Shown: piece by piece, positions 15,058 through 20,841 of the stretch | Layout: every line of letters starts with the position of its first letter | Numbering within the stretch: position 1 is the first letter of the stretch | Assembly: GCA_038248655.1 (NCBI GenBank) | Contig: JBBRXG010000053.1 | Span: forward strand, 1-20,841 | Length of the DNA: 20,841 bases | Direction: 5' to 3' | DNA from: DATBLE01 sp038248655 | GTDB taxonomy: Bacteria; Actinomycetota; Thermoleophilia; Gaiellales; Gaiellaceae | Translations under genes and position numbers: made by a program | The notes under the pieces: model-generated | What the model was told of the DNA's origin: nothing | What the model saw: the letters and a program-made list of their open reading frames with translations, nothing else | Databases searched by the model: none

Positions 15058-16266
15058 ATGTCGAGGCGCCCCCGGCTGCTCGTGCTCAACCAGTACTACT
15101 GGCCCGGCGTCGAGGCGACGGCGAACCTGCTGACGGAGCTTTGCGAGGCGCTCGCCGACGACCACGACGTGACCGTGATCACCGGGGCGGTTCGCGGGCT
15201 TCCGGCCAGGCAGGAACGAGCGGGGGTGAGGATCGTCCGCACCCGCTCGACGACCTACGAGCGCTCCCGCCTCGTCCGTCGAGCTGTCAACTACGTCACC
15301 TACGTCCTCGGCGTGACGGGGAGGGCGATGACCGCGCGGCACCCGGACGTCGTCTTCTGCATGACCGATCCGCCCTTCATCGGCGCGATCGCGCGGCTCG
15401 TTGCCGCCCGATTCCGGGTGCCGCTCCTGATCGTGATGCAGGACGTCTTCCCCGAGATCGCCGTCAAGCTCCGGCGGCTGCGCAACCCGGTCGCCGTCAG
15501 GGTCCTCCGCCTGCTGGTCAACTCCTCCATCCGCGCCGCCGACTGCGTCATCGTCATCGGCGACACGATGAAGCGCCGGGTGCAGGAGAAGGGGGTCCGG
15601 GCCGACCGCATCCACGTGATCCCGAACTGGGTTGATTCGGCCGTCCTCGTTCCCGCCCCGCGCGACAACGACTGGGCGCGGGCGCAGCGGCTCACCCGGC
15701 GCTTCGTGGTCATGCACTCGGGAAACGTGGGCCACGCGCAGAACATCGACGCGCTGATCCGGGCGGCGACGTTCCTCCGCGACCTCGACGACGTCGCGGT
15801 GGTCGTGATCGGCGCCGGCGCCCGCCGATCCGAGCTCGCCGCGCTCGCCCGGGTGCTCGAGGCCGACAACGTCGACTTCCACCCCTACCAGAAACGGAGC
15901 CACCTCTCCCTGTCGCTGTCGTCCGCGGACGTCCACGTCGTCGGCCTCGCGCGCGGCCTCGCCGGCTACGTCGTCCCGAGCCGCCTGTACGGCATCCTCG
16001 CCGTCGGCCGGCCGGTGATCGCCGCAACCGATCCCGAGAGCGAGACCGCGCGGCTCGTCACCGAGGTCGGCTGCGGAATCGTCGTACCGCCGGGCGACCC
16101 GTTCGCCCTCGCGGCGGCGATCCGGGCTGCGCACGACGGCGAATACGACCTCGGCGAGATGGGTCGTCGCGCCCGCAGGTTCGCGGAGAGCGAGGCCGAC
16201 CGCTCGATCGCGGTGCGGCGCTACCGCGAGGTCCTGGCCGAGCTCGAGTGCGCCGGTGCTCGCTAA
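15058..16266 (+). CDS. GT4-family glycosyltransferase, WbuB-like
   Basis: The product has 402 residues. The N-terminus RLLVLNQYYWPGVEATANLL and the segments CMTDPPFIGAIARL near 101-114 and VMQDVFPEIAVKL near 126-138 are typical of WbuB-type glycosyltransferases (fucosyl- or acetamidosugar transferases of O-antigen and capsule clusters). The donor domain has VIPNWVD near 187-193, MHSGNVGHAQN near 219-229 and PSRLYGILAVGRPVIA. ATG 15058 is preferred because a TAGCCT box ends 7 bases before it. An in-frame ATG at 15022, with GAGG 9 bases upstream, would add 12 residues and is the alternative. It is the first gene of the rightward operon and its end overlaps the next start by 11 bases. Confidence 0.92.
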   Translation: MSRRPRLLVLNQYYWPGVEATANLLTELCEALADDHDVTVITGAVRGLPARQERAGVRIVRTRSTTYERSRLVRRAVNYVTYVLGVTGRAMTARHPDVVFCMTDPPFIGAIARLVAARFRVPLLIVMQDVFPEIAVKLRRLRNPVAVRVLRLLVNSSIRAADCVIVIGDTMKRRVQEKGVRADRIHVIPNWVDSAVLVPAPRDNDWARAQRLTRRFVVMHSGNVGHAQNIDALIRAATFLRDLDDVAVVVIGAGARRSELAALARVLEADNVDFHPYQKRSHLSLSLSSADVHVVGLARGLAGYVVPSRLYGILAVGRPVIAATDPESETARLVTEVGCGIVVPPGDPFALAAAIRAAHDGEYDLGEMGRRARRFAESEADRSIAVRRYREVLAELECAGAR

Positions 16267-17365
16267 GGCGCTCTTCTGGGCCTCGCTCGGCGCGCTCGGC
16301 TGGGCGCACGTCGGCTACCCGATCGCCGCCGCCGCGGGCGCGCACCTGCGGCGGCGGCGCGTCGTCCGCGGCGACGTCCTGCCGAGCGTGAGCGTGGTCG
16401 TGGCCGCCCACGACGAGGAGGCGGTGATCGAGCGCCGGCTGGCGAACCTGATCGCGCTCGACTACCCCGCCGATCGGCTCGAGCTCGTGGTCGCCTCCGA
16501 CGCGTCCACGGATCGCACGGACGAGCTGGTCGAGGCCGTCGCTGCCGGCGAGCCCCGCGTGCGCCTCCTCCGCTGCCGGCGCGGCGGCAAGGTCGCCGCG
16601 CAGGACCGGGCGGTCCGCGAGACGGCCGGCGAGGTCGTGGCGTTCTCGGACGCGAACGCGAGCTGGGCGCCCGACGCGCTGCGCCGGCTCGTCCGCAGCT
16701 TCGCCGACCCGTCCGTCGGCTACGTCTGCGGCCGGCTCGTGCTCGGCGACCCCGAGGGCTCGAACCGGGAGGGCGTCTACTGGCGCTTCGAGACGTGGCT
16801 GCGCGAGCAGGAGTCCGCGCTCGGCTCGATCACGGGCGGCAACGGGGCGATCTACGCCGTGCGCCGCTCCGACTACATCGAGGTCGACCCGCGGTTCGGA
16901 CACGACCTTTCGCTGCCGTACGCGATGGTGCAGCGGGGCCGCCGTGCCGTCTACGAGCCCGAGGCAGTCGCGTTCGAGCGACCGACACCGGAGATCGAGA
17001 CCGAGTACCGGCGGAAGGTGCGGATGTTCGAGCACTGCTGGCTGATCGTCCTCCGCGGCCGGATGCTCCGGCGCCTCCCGCCCCTCTACCTCGCCGAGAT
17101 CGTCTCGCACCGCCACCTGCGCTACGCGTCGGGTCTCCTCCACCTCGTACTGCTGGGCGCGAACGCCGCCCTGGTTGCTGAGCGCGCCGGAATCGTGTAC
17201 GACGCGCTGCTCGGCGCGCAGGCCGGGTTCCTCGTCCTCGCGGGCAGCCGCCGGGGGCTGGCCCGCTACTTCACGCTCGTCACCTGGGCGACGGTCGTCT
17301 CGCTCTGGAACTACCTGCGGCGCGGGGTGCCCGCGACCTGGGAGGCGGCGGAGGGCACGAGGTGA
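16256..17365 (+). CDS. Membrane GT2-family glycosyltransferase
   Basis: The product has 369 residues from GTG at 16256. One N-terminal membrane segment (about 7-28) is followed by a GT-A domain: SVSVVVAAHDEE at 44-55, VVASDAST at 78-85, GKVAAQDRAV near 111-120 and FSDAN at 130-134 as the metal/DXD-like site. TGGNGAIYAVRR is near 193-204 and ETEYRRKVRM at 248-257, where processive enzymes usually carry Q/R-x-x-R-W; the tryptophan is absent here. C-terminal membrane helices lie near 293-308, 318-330 and 340-355. It probably transfers a sugar to a lipid-linked intermediate, and processivity is uncertain. It is coupled on both sides and precedes the initiating transferase. Confidence 0.9.
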   Translation: MLAKALFWASLGALGWAHVGYPIAAAAGAHLRRRRVVRGDVLPSVSVVVAAHDEEAVIERRLANLIALDYPADRLELVVASDASTDRTDELVEAVAAGEPRVRLLRCRRGGKVAAQDRAVRETAGEVVAFSDANASWAPDALRRLVRSFADPSVGYVCGRLVLGDPEGSNREGVYWRFETWLREQESALGSITGGNGAIYAVRRSDYIEVDPRFGHDLSLPYAMVQRGRRAVYEPEAVAFERPTPEIETEYRRKVRMFEHCWLIVLRGRMLRRLPPLYLAEIVSHRHLRYASGLLHLVLLGANAALVAERAGIVYDALLGAQAGFLVLAGSRRGLARYFTLVTWATVVSLWNYLRRGVPATWEAAEGTR

Positions 17366-17937
17366 ACCGCGCCGTCGACGTGGCCGGGGCGGGGGCGGCG
17401 CTCCTCCTCACGAGCCCGCTGATCGCGCTCGCCGCGGTCGCGATCAAGCTCGAGGACGGGGGGCCAGTGCTCTACCGCCAGCGGCGGGTGGGCAGGGACG
17501 GGGTCGACTTCGAGCTGCTCAAGCTGCGGACGATGGTGGTCGGCGCGGAGCGGCAGGGCGCTGGCTTCGCGGTCGACCGCGGCGACCCGCGGATCACCCG
17601 GGTCGGGCGGGTCCTGCGCCGCCTCTCGCTGGACGAGCTGCCGCAGCTCTGGAACGTGCTCCGCGGCGAGATGAGCCTGGTCGGGCCTCGGCCGACCCTC
17701 CGCTACCAGGTCGACAGCTACACGGAGCACCAGCGGCGGCGGCTCGAGGTCAAGCCGGGGCTGACCGGCTGGGCGCAGGTCAACGGCAGGGCCGGGCTGC
17801 CGTGGCCCGAGCGGATCGAGTTCGATGTCTGGTACGTCGAGCACCGCTCCCCCCGCGTCGACCTCGAGATCCTGGCGCGCACGCCGCTCGCCCTCTTCCG
17901 CGGCACGTACCGGGGCGCGACGGGCGGCTTGCGCTAG
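17362..17937 (+). CDS. Small monotopic sugar-1-phosphate transferase (bacterial sugar transferase)
   Basis: The 191-residue protein matches the catalytic core of polyprenyl-phosphate phosphoglycosyl transferases (PglC/WcaJ type), which put the first sugar-1-phosphate on undecaprenyl phosphate. A single hydrophobic re-entrant helix spans about 5-28. Conserved blocks follow: YRQRRVGRDG near 38-47, LLKLRTM at 52-58, the catalytic Asp-Glu pair at 91-92 in LDELPQLWNVL, SLVGPRP at 105-111 and PGLTGWAQVNGR at 132-143. The length fits the small single-domain form without the extra helices of WbaP. The GTG start overlaps the preceding stop (GTGA) and an AG-rich GGAGG-type site lies upstream. It probably starts synthesis of the glycan made by this locus. 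Confidence 0.94.
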   Translation: MNRAVDVAGAGAALLLTSPLIALAAVAIKLEDGGPVLYRQRRVGRDGVDFELLKLRTMVVGAERQGAGFAVDRGDPRITRVGRVLRRLSLDELPQLWNVLRGEMSLVGPRPTLRYQVDSYTEHQRRRLEVKPGLTGWAQVNGRAGLPWPERIEFDVWYVEHRSPRVDLEILARTPLALFRGTYRGATGGLR

Positions 17938-17949
17938 CCGCGGCCTTTT
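17924..17949 (+). terminator. Possible intrinsic terminator after the sugar transferase gene
   Basis: A 6-base stem (GCGGCT at 17924-17929 paired with AGCCGC at 17936-17941), with a 6-base loop, overlaps the stop codon and is followed by GGCC and four Ts. It could end the rightward operon. The stem and T run are short, so this is a weak call. Confidence 0.4.
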
Positions 17950-17965
17950 ACCGAAGGTTCACAAC

Positions 17966-17990
17966 TCCGGGCGCCTCCCCGGACTAGACT
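17966..17990 (+). promoter_or_regulatory. Hairpin plus -10 box (TAGACT) before the protease inhibitor gene
   Basis: TAGACT at 17985-17990 ends 8 bases before GTG 17999, so the message is probably leaderless. Just upstream is a perfect 6-base inverted repeat (TCCGGG at 17966-17971, CCCGGA at 17978-17983) placed where an operator would overlap the promoter. A TTCACA at 17958-17963 is too far (21 bases) for an ideal -35. Confidence 0.45.
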
Positions 17991-17998
17991 CGCCCAAG

Positions 17999-18400
17999 GT
18001 GCGCGTCCTCTCGGTCATCGTGGCGGCGCTTGTCTGGACGGGGATCGCCGCAGCGCACAGTCCCCGGGTGATCGGCATCGGCCAGAAGGAGAACAAGGAC
18101 TCGGTCACCGTCAACGTCGGCGACACGCTCGTCGTCGCACTGCCCGGGAACCCGTCGACCGGGTACTCCTGGCGGGTCGTCCTGCTGAACCGGCGCCAGC
18201 TCCGCGCAGCCGGGGCCGGCTACGTCCGTGCGTCGCTGCGGCCGCTCGCCCAGGGGGCTACGGGTGTCGACATCCACATCTTCAAGGTGGTCGCGACCGG
18301 GACGTCGAACCTGAAGCTGAGCTACGTAAGCCGGACCCGGGGCAACCCCGTCGAGCGGCTCTTCGTCGTGCGGGTGACGGTCGACCCTCCGGACCGCTAA
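17999..18400 (+). CDS. Secreted chagasin-like (I42) cysteine protease inhibitor
   Basis: The product has 133 residues from GTG at 17999. A signal peptide is visible (hydrophobic 4-16, Ala-rich end AAAHS at about 17-21). The mature domain has VTVNVGDTLVVALPG followed by the NPSTGYSW motif at 51-58, the hallmark loop (NPTTGY in chagasin) that enters the active site of papain-like proteases. A C-terminal LKLSYVSRT strand and a VERLFVVRVTV strand match the beta-sandwich fold. The Arg-Pro-Trp loop usual in this family is replaced by SRTRGNP, so affinity may differ. It appears to be transcribed on its own from a leaderless promoter, overlaps the convergent frame at its end by 4 bases, and has no obvious link to glycan assembly. 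Confidence 0.8.
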   Translation: MRVLSVIVAALVWTGIAAAHSPRVIGIGQKENKDSVTVNVGDTLVVALPGNPSTGYSWRVVLLNRRQLRAAGAGYVRASLRPLAQGATGVDIHIFKVVATGTSNLKLSYVSRTRGNPVERLFVVRVTVDPPDR

Positions 18401-18412
18401 GAGCTCCTAGCG
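18395..18412. repeat. Near-perfect 18-base palindrome at a convergent gene junction
   Basis: CGCTAAGAGCTCCTAGCG pairs with itself except for one A-C mismatch in each arm. It spans the stop codons of the inhibitor gene and the convergent GSCFA remnant. It could act as a weak bidirectional terminator, but no T run follows. Confidence 0.3.
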
Positions 18413-18789
18413 CAATGAGCAGTTGTGTCCCCGGGACGCGCTGGGCGGTTGCGGGGAGTGTCCGTCCCGTAGGCGCGCCAGGGGAAGTGGGCGCCGGCCC
18501 AGCGGACGACCTCGAAGGACGGCCAGTACCAGACGTCGTCCGGCTCCATGCTCATCACGTTGTCGATTGCGACCCGGAGAACCGACTTCGAGACGCAGTC
18601 GGTCACGCAAGAGATGTGACGGAAGGTCGCCTTGAGCGGCACGGGCGAGAGCGTCAGGACGATCGGCGCGGTCGGGTTGGTACTGCGGATCAGCTCGACG
18701 ATCGCGAGGATGTTCTGCTCGTTCTCCGCGACCGACGTCTGGCGGAACCGGTGGCGCTCGGCGTCGAATTGGCCCGGTCGGAGTGCCAC
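18397..18789 (-). pseudogene. C-terminal remnant of a GSCFA-domain protein
   Basis: About 130 residues remain. They include FDAERHRFRQTSVAENEQN, the conserved IVLTLSPVPLKATF, a VSKSVLR segment and DDVWYWPSFEVV, which together match the C-terminal part of GSCFA-family proteins (SGNH-hydrolase-like, often found in capsule loci). The catalytic N-terminal domain that should precede this, about 200 residues, is absent; instead the DNA upstream encodes an unrelated membrane protein in another frame. A GTG at 18789 could in principle start this piece, but it would lack the active site. The ending (ARPGDTTAHCARSS) also looks truncated. The homology is by motif recognition. Confidence 0.62.
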
Positions 18790-19313
18790 CGGTCGCTCGC
18801 CCACGAGTACGAGCTTCCCTTCAGCTCCCTGACGGGGAGGCTCCCGATCCGTCCGCTCAGCTGGCGGCCCATGGCCGCCTCGGGTGTCGCCTTCTTCGAT
18901 GACCCGCGCCTGCGCCGCGACCTGGTCGTCGCGAGTTTGACGATCAGGGCGGTCGAGCCGCGCACGAGGGAGACGGAGCCACCGAGCGCGACCCAGATGC
19001 CCCAGTCCAGATGGACGTTCGGATCCGGCCCGCCGAACGGCCCTGCCGGTTCGCCGAGATCCTGCCCGATCACGGTCATCGCGGCGAGACCGACGAGGAG
19101 CGGAACGGTTGCGAGGAGCTTGTTCCGCGTCAGGACGAATGCACCGAGCGAGATGGCGGCCACGACCGCGAGGATGCCCACGATCTCGTCGTCTCGACCG
19201 TCCACGACCGAACCGTGCCGCTGCGCCCAGGGCGCGAAGACGCCGACGGCGATGGCGACCAGGCCGCCCACGGGCCACGACAGACGTCGAACCCAGCCCA
19301 GCCGCGGAGACAC
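18690..19313 (-). CDS. Small integral membrane protein, probably with an aberrant 3' end
   Basis: The frame encodes 207 residues from GTG at 19313. The first 130 form a convincing four-helix membrane protein: hydrophobic segments near 11-30, 43-62, 66-83 and 103-127, with a GPFGGPDPNVHLDWG loop at about 91-105. After an RSRRRRGSSKK basic patch the sequence becomes low-complexity, and from about residue 175 it runs out of frame through the GSCFA remnant (18397-18789). The true gene therefore probably ended near residue 140-160 before a deletion joined it to the remnant. No function is recognised. It starts 24 bases after the FkbM gene and may be co-transcribed with it. Confidence 0.6.
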   Translation of the reverse strand: MSPRLGWVRRLSWPVGGLVAIAVGVFAPWAQRHGSVVDGRDDEIVGILAVVAAISLGAFVLTRNKLLATVPLLVGLAAMTVIGQDLGEPAGPFGGPDPNVHLDWGIWVALGGSVSLVRGSTALIVKLATTRSRRRRGSSKKATPEAAMGRQLSGRIGSLPVRELKGSSYSWASDRWHSDRANSTPSATGSARRRSRRTSRTSSRSSS

Positions 19314-19337
19314 TACCCAGCTGTTGAAGGAAGGAGG

Positions 19338-20222
19338 TCAGTCTGCGCCTCGCACGAAGGTCCAGTAGGCGACGGGATGCGCGTCCCGCTCCCGCCGTCG
19401 TGCCGTGCCAGTCGTCTCGTGGCGCCGCAGGGGGGCGAAGCCGGCGTTCGTCAGCAGGCTCGTGACGGCGCGGTTCCGGCCGGTCGCCGCGGGGTCGAGC
19501 TCGATCAGGATCGACCGCCACTCGGGACATGCGAGGGTTCGTTCGGCACCGTCGAGCACCTCGAGCTCGTAGCCGTCGACGTCGATCTTCGCGTGCGTCG
19601 GCACCGGGAGGCCGAAGTGCTCGACGAGGTCGTCGAGCCGGGCGCCGAGGATCGTCTGCGCGGACGGATCCCCGCTGCCCCACGCGGAGTCGATGCGATG
19701 CTGGGCTGCGCCTGCCTCGGGAGAACGCATCGACAGCGACAGGAGGCCAGTCATGGATGACAGGGCCAGCGGAAGTGGCACCACGCTCCCGGCAGAGCGG
19801 TTGAGCGCGACGTTCCGGCACAGATCGCGGAATGACGAGGGGGACGGCTCGAAGGCCACGACGCGGGCCCGGTTCTCCGTGATCTTCGCCGCGATCAGCG
19901 AGTAGGCGCCGACGTTCGCGCCGACGTCGTAGAAGATGTCGTCCGGTCCGAGCGAGCGCTCGAGCCACTCGACGGTGAACGGCTCCTTCTCCACCGGCCG
20001 GAGGCGGACTCCGATCTTGGCGGAGCTGACGTGAAGTCGGATGCCCGCGCGGCGGTAGTCGAGCTCGCGCGTCGGCGTCAGCTGATCCACGACCGCAGCC
20101 GCCGTTCTGATCTGCAGTCGCTGGACCAGCTTGCCGACCAGCTCCACGCCCGCCGGTTCGGGACGGCCGAGCCGCCGATCGAGCTCGTGCAGGACGACGT
20201 CGTCGCCGAACACGCGGAGCAT
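19338..20222 (-). CDS. FkbM-family methyltransferase
   Basis: The product has 294 residues. FkbM methyltransferases use SAM to O-methylate sugars or related natural-product groups. The N-terminal 95 residues are the usual helical lead-in (EPFTVEWLERSLGPDD at 80-95). Then come IFYDVGANVGAYS at 96-108, VVAFEPSPSSF at 121-131 and the acidic motif KIDVDGYELEVLDGAE beginning at 212, all intact. This contrasts with the broken FkbM gene at 11945-12816. ATG 20222 is the first in-frame start seen. A TAGAAT box at 20310-20315 on the same strand would give a leader of about 80 bases. It lies in an accessory flank with sulfotransferase-like and GSCFA sequences, consistent with glycan decoration. Confidence 0.9.
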   Translation of the reverse strand: MLRVFGDDVVLHELDRRLGRPEPAGVELVGKLVQRLQIRTAAAVVDQLTPTRELDYRRAGIRLHVSSAKIGVRLRPVEKEPFTVEWLERSLGPDDIFYDVGANVGAYSLIAAKITENRARVVAFEPSPSSFRDLCRNVALNRSAGSVVPLPLALSSMTGLLSLSMRSPEAGAAQHRIDSAWGSGDPSAQTILGARLDDLVEHFGLPVPTHAKIDVDGYELEVLDGAERTLACPEWRSILIELDPAATGRNRAVTSLLTNAGFAPLRRHETTGTARRRERDAHPVAYWTFVRGAD

Positions 20223-20296
20223 CCGTGCCCCGAGCCGCGTCCGGAACGCACCGGTTCCCGGATCGGCCGCCCCCGAACTCGTACGATCCCGGCGCG

Positions 20297-20331
20297 TAAC
20301 GATCGCTAAATTCTAGATGAAACGACCGTTA
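20297..20331. repeat. Inverted repeat in an AT-rich island between divergent genes
   Basis: TAACGATCG (20297-20305) and CGACCGTTA (20323-20331) are complementary except at one position and flank 17 bases that are unusually AT-rich for this window. A minus-strand TAGAAT (20310-20315), a near-consensus -10, lies inside the loop, so the dyad could be an operator controlling the FkbM gene. The remaining sequence up to 20427 shows no other feature I can support. Confidence 0.4.
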
Positions 20332-20427
20332 CACTGAGGCCGTCCACTCGAAGCAGCCCGAAGACCTCGTGATCCGCCTGCAACCTCCGGCCGGCGCCGG
20401 CGGCTGTCCCGGCACGAGCACCGGTCG

Positions 20428-20841
20428 ATGAGGCCGATGGTCGCCACGGCGTTCTCGCAGGTGGCGCGTCTCGGCCGGTCCGAGGCCGTCGCCGAGCACC
20501 GGATGCTCGTCGCCGAGCGAATCAGGTATCTCGAGCCGGTCGACCAGCCTCTCGTGCTCATCGGTCAGGTCGATCGCTCCGGAGGGACGCTCCTGCTGCG
20601 GCTGTTCGACGGGCATCGCCAGTGCCACGTCGTCCCGTACGAGCTGCAGAGCATCTTCAGGGGGATGGCCACGGACCTGCGAAGCGCCGATTCCGCGTGG
20701 AAGGCGCTCGCATCCGCGAAGCAGTTCCGGCGGCGGCGTCCCCTCCTCATGCTCCCCGCCGTCCAGCGAGCGATCTTCGAGACGTGCCGTGCCGAGCTCG
20801 ACGAGCCGACGCGGCGTGAGACGATGAACTGCTACTTCACC
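20428..20841 (+). CDS. Sulfotransferase-like protein, C-terminus cut by window edge
   Basis: The visible 138 residues start at ATG 20428 (a second in-frame ATG is at 20437; the frame is closed by a stop at 20335). PLVLIGQVDRSGGTLLLRLF at 41-60 matches the PAPS-binding loop pattern of sulfotransferases (hydrophobic strand, then R-S-G-G/T-T, then LL-x-x-L), and the following DGH..CHVVPYEL fits their usual continuation. The ending (REETMN-type, CYFT) continues past the edge. If right, the enzyme would transfer sulfate from PAPS to a sugar or lipid. The gene is divergent from the FkbM gene across about 205 bases. This frame is not obvious because it has no stop within the window. Confidence 0.68.
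   Translation, partial: MRPMVATAFSQVARLGRSEAVAEHRMLVAERIRYLEPVDQPLVLIGQVDRSGGTLLLRLFDGHRQCHVVPYELQSIFRGMATDLRSADSAWKALASAKQFRRRRPLLMLPAVQRAIFETCRAELDEPTRRETMNCYFT

Noticed and set aside
19314..19337. Strong plus-strand Shine-Dalgarno-like AAGGAAGGAGG
   Set aside because: No start codon follows at a suitable distance, and the downstream plus-strand frame is antisense to the FkbM gene.
1..20841. CRISPR arrays, insertion sequences, integrases, toxin-antitoxin pairs, tRNA or rRNA genes
   Set aside because: I looked for regular short repeats, terminal inverted repeats, transposase motifs and RNA gene landmarks, and found none.

Overview
The window is uniformly very GC-rich. Genes are densely packed, many stop/start pairs overlap by 4 nt (ATGA or GTGA), GTG starts are common, and several genes appear to be read from leaderless promoters. 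This suggests an actinobacterial chromosome, possibly Thermoleophilia (Gaiella/Solirubrobacter-like). That placement is inference from style and protein families; there is no rRNA or other phylogenetic marker. I see no tRNA, rRNA, CRISPR array, transposase or integrase.

The content is a surface-polysaccharide locus. Positions 1-8738 form a leftward operon, transcribed in the order: SAM methyltransferase (8028-8738), then an alternating series of two paralogous protein families, then an ABC-2 polysaccharide-export permease cut by the left edge. Family 1 (signature GPW...E-LLYW-x-PF-x-RW...SRGG...WY, about 290-355 aa) has four members at 7010-8005, 4519-5388, 1870-2892 and 803-1870. Family 2 (signature SWDNLT-x-KGLL...PDRV-x-VWN...TGA..FDEWF, about 531-542 aa) has two members in this operon (5385-7013, 2901-4496) and a third on the opposite strand (8862-10487). 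I recognise neither family as a characterised enzyme. Both look like GT-B-fold glycosyltransferase relatives, and the alternating array is the most interesting thing in the window.

Positions 10494-15001 are a second leftward block: two GT4 glycosyltransferases, an FkbM-type methyltransferase that needs a -1 frameshift to be read whole, and a capsule-synthesis (KpsS-like) protein. Positions 15058-17937 are a rightward operon: GT4 glycosyltransferase, membrane GT2 glycosyltransferase and a small monotopic sugar-1-phosphate transferase that would start glycan assembly on the lipid carrier. The window therefore supplies an initiating transferase, several elongating transferases, methyl decorations and half of an ABC exporter. 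No Wzx flippase or Wzy polymerase is visible, so ABC-dependent export is the likely route.

Positions 17999-20841 are an accessory flank: a secreted chagasin-like (I42) protease inhibitor, the C-terminal remnant of a GSCFA-domain protein abutting a small membrane protein, a complete FkbM methyltransferase, and a sulfotransferase-like gene cut by the right edge.
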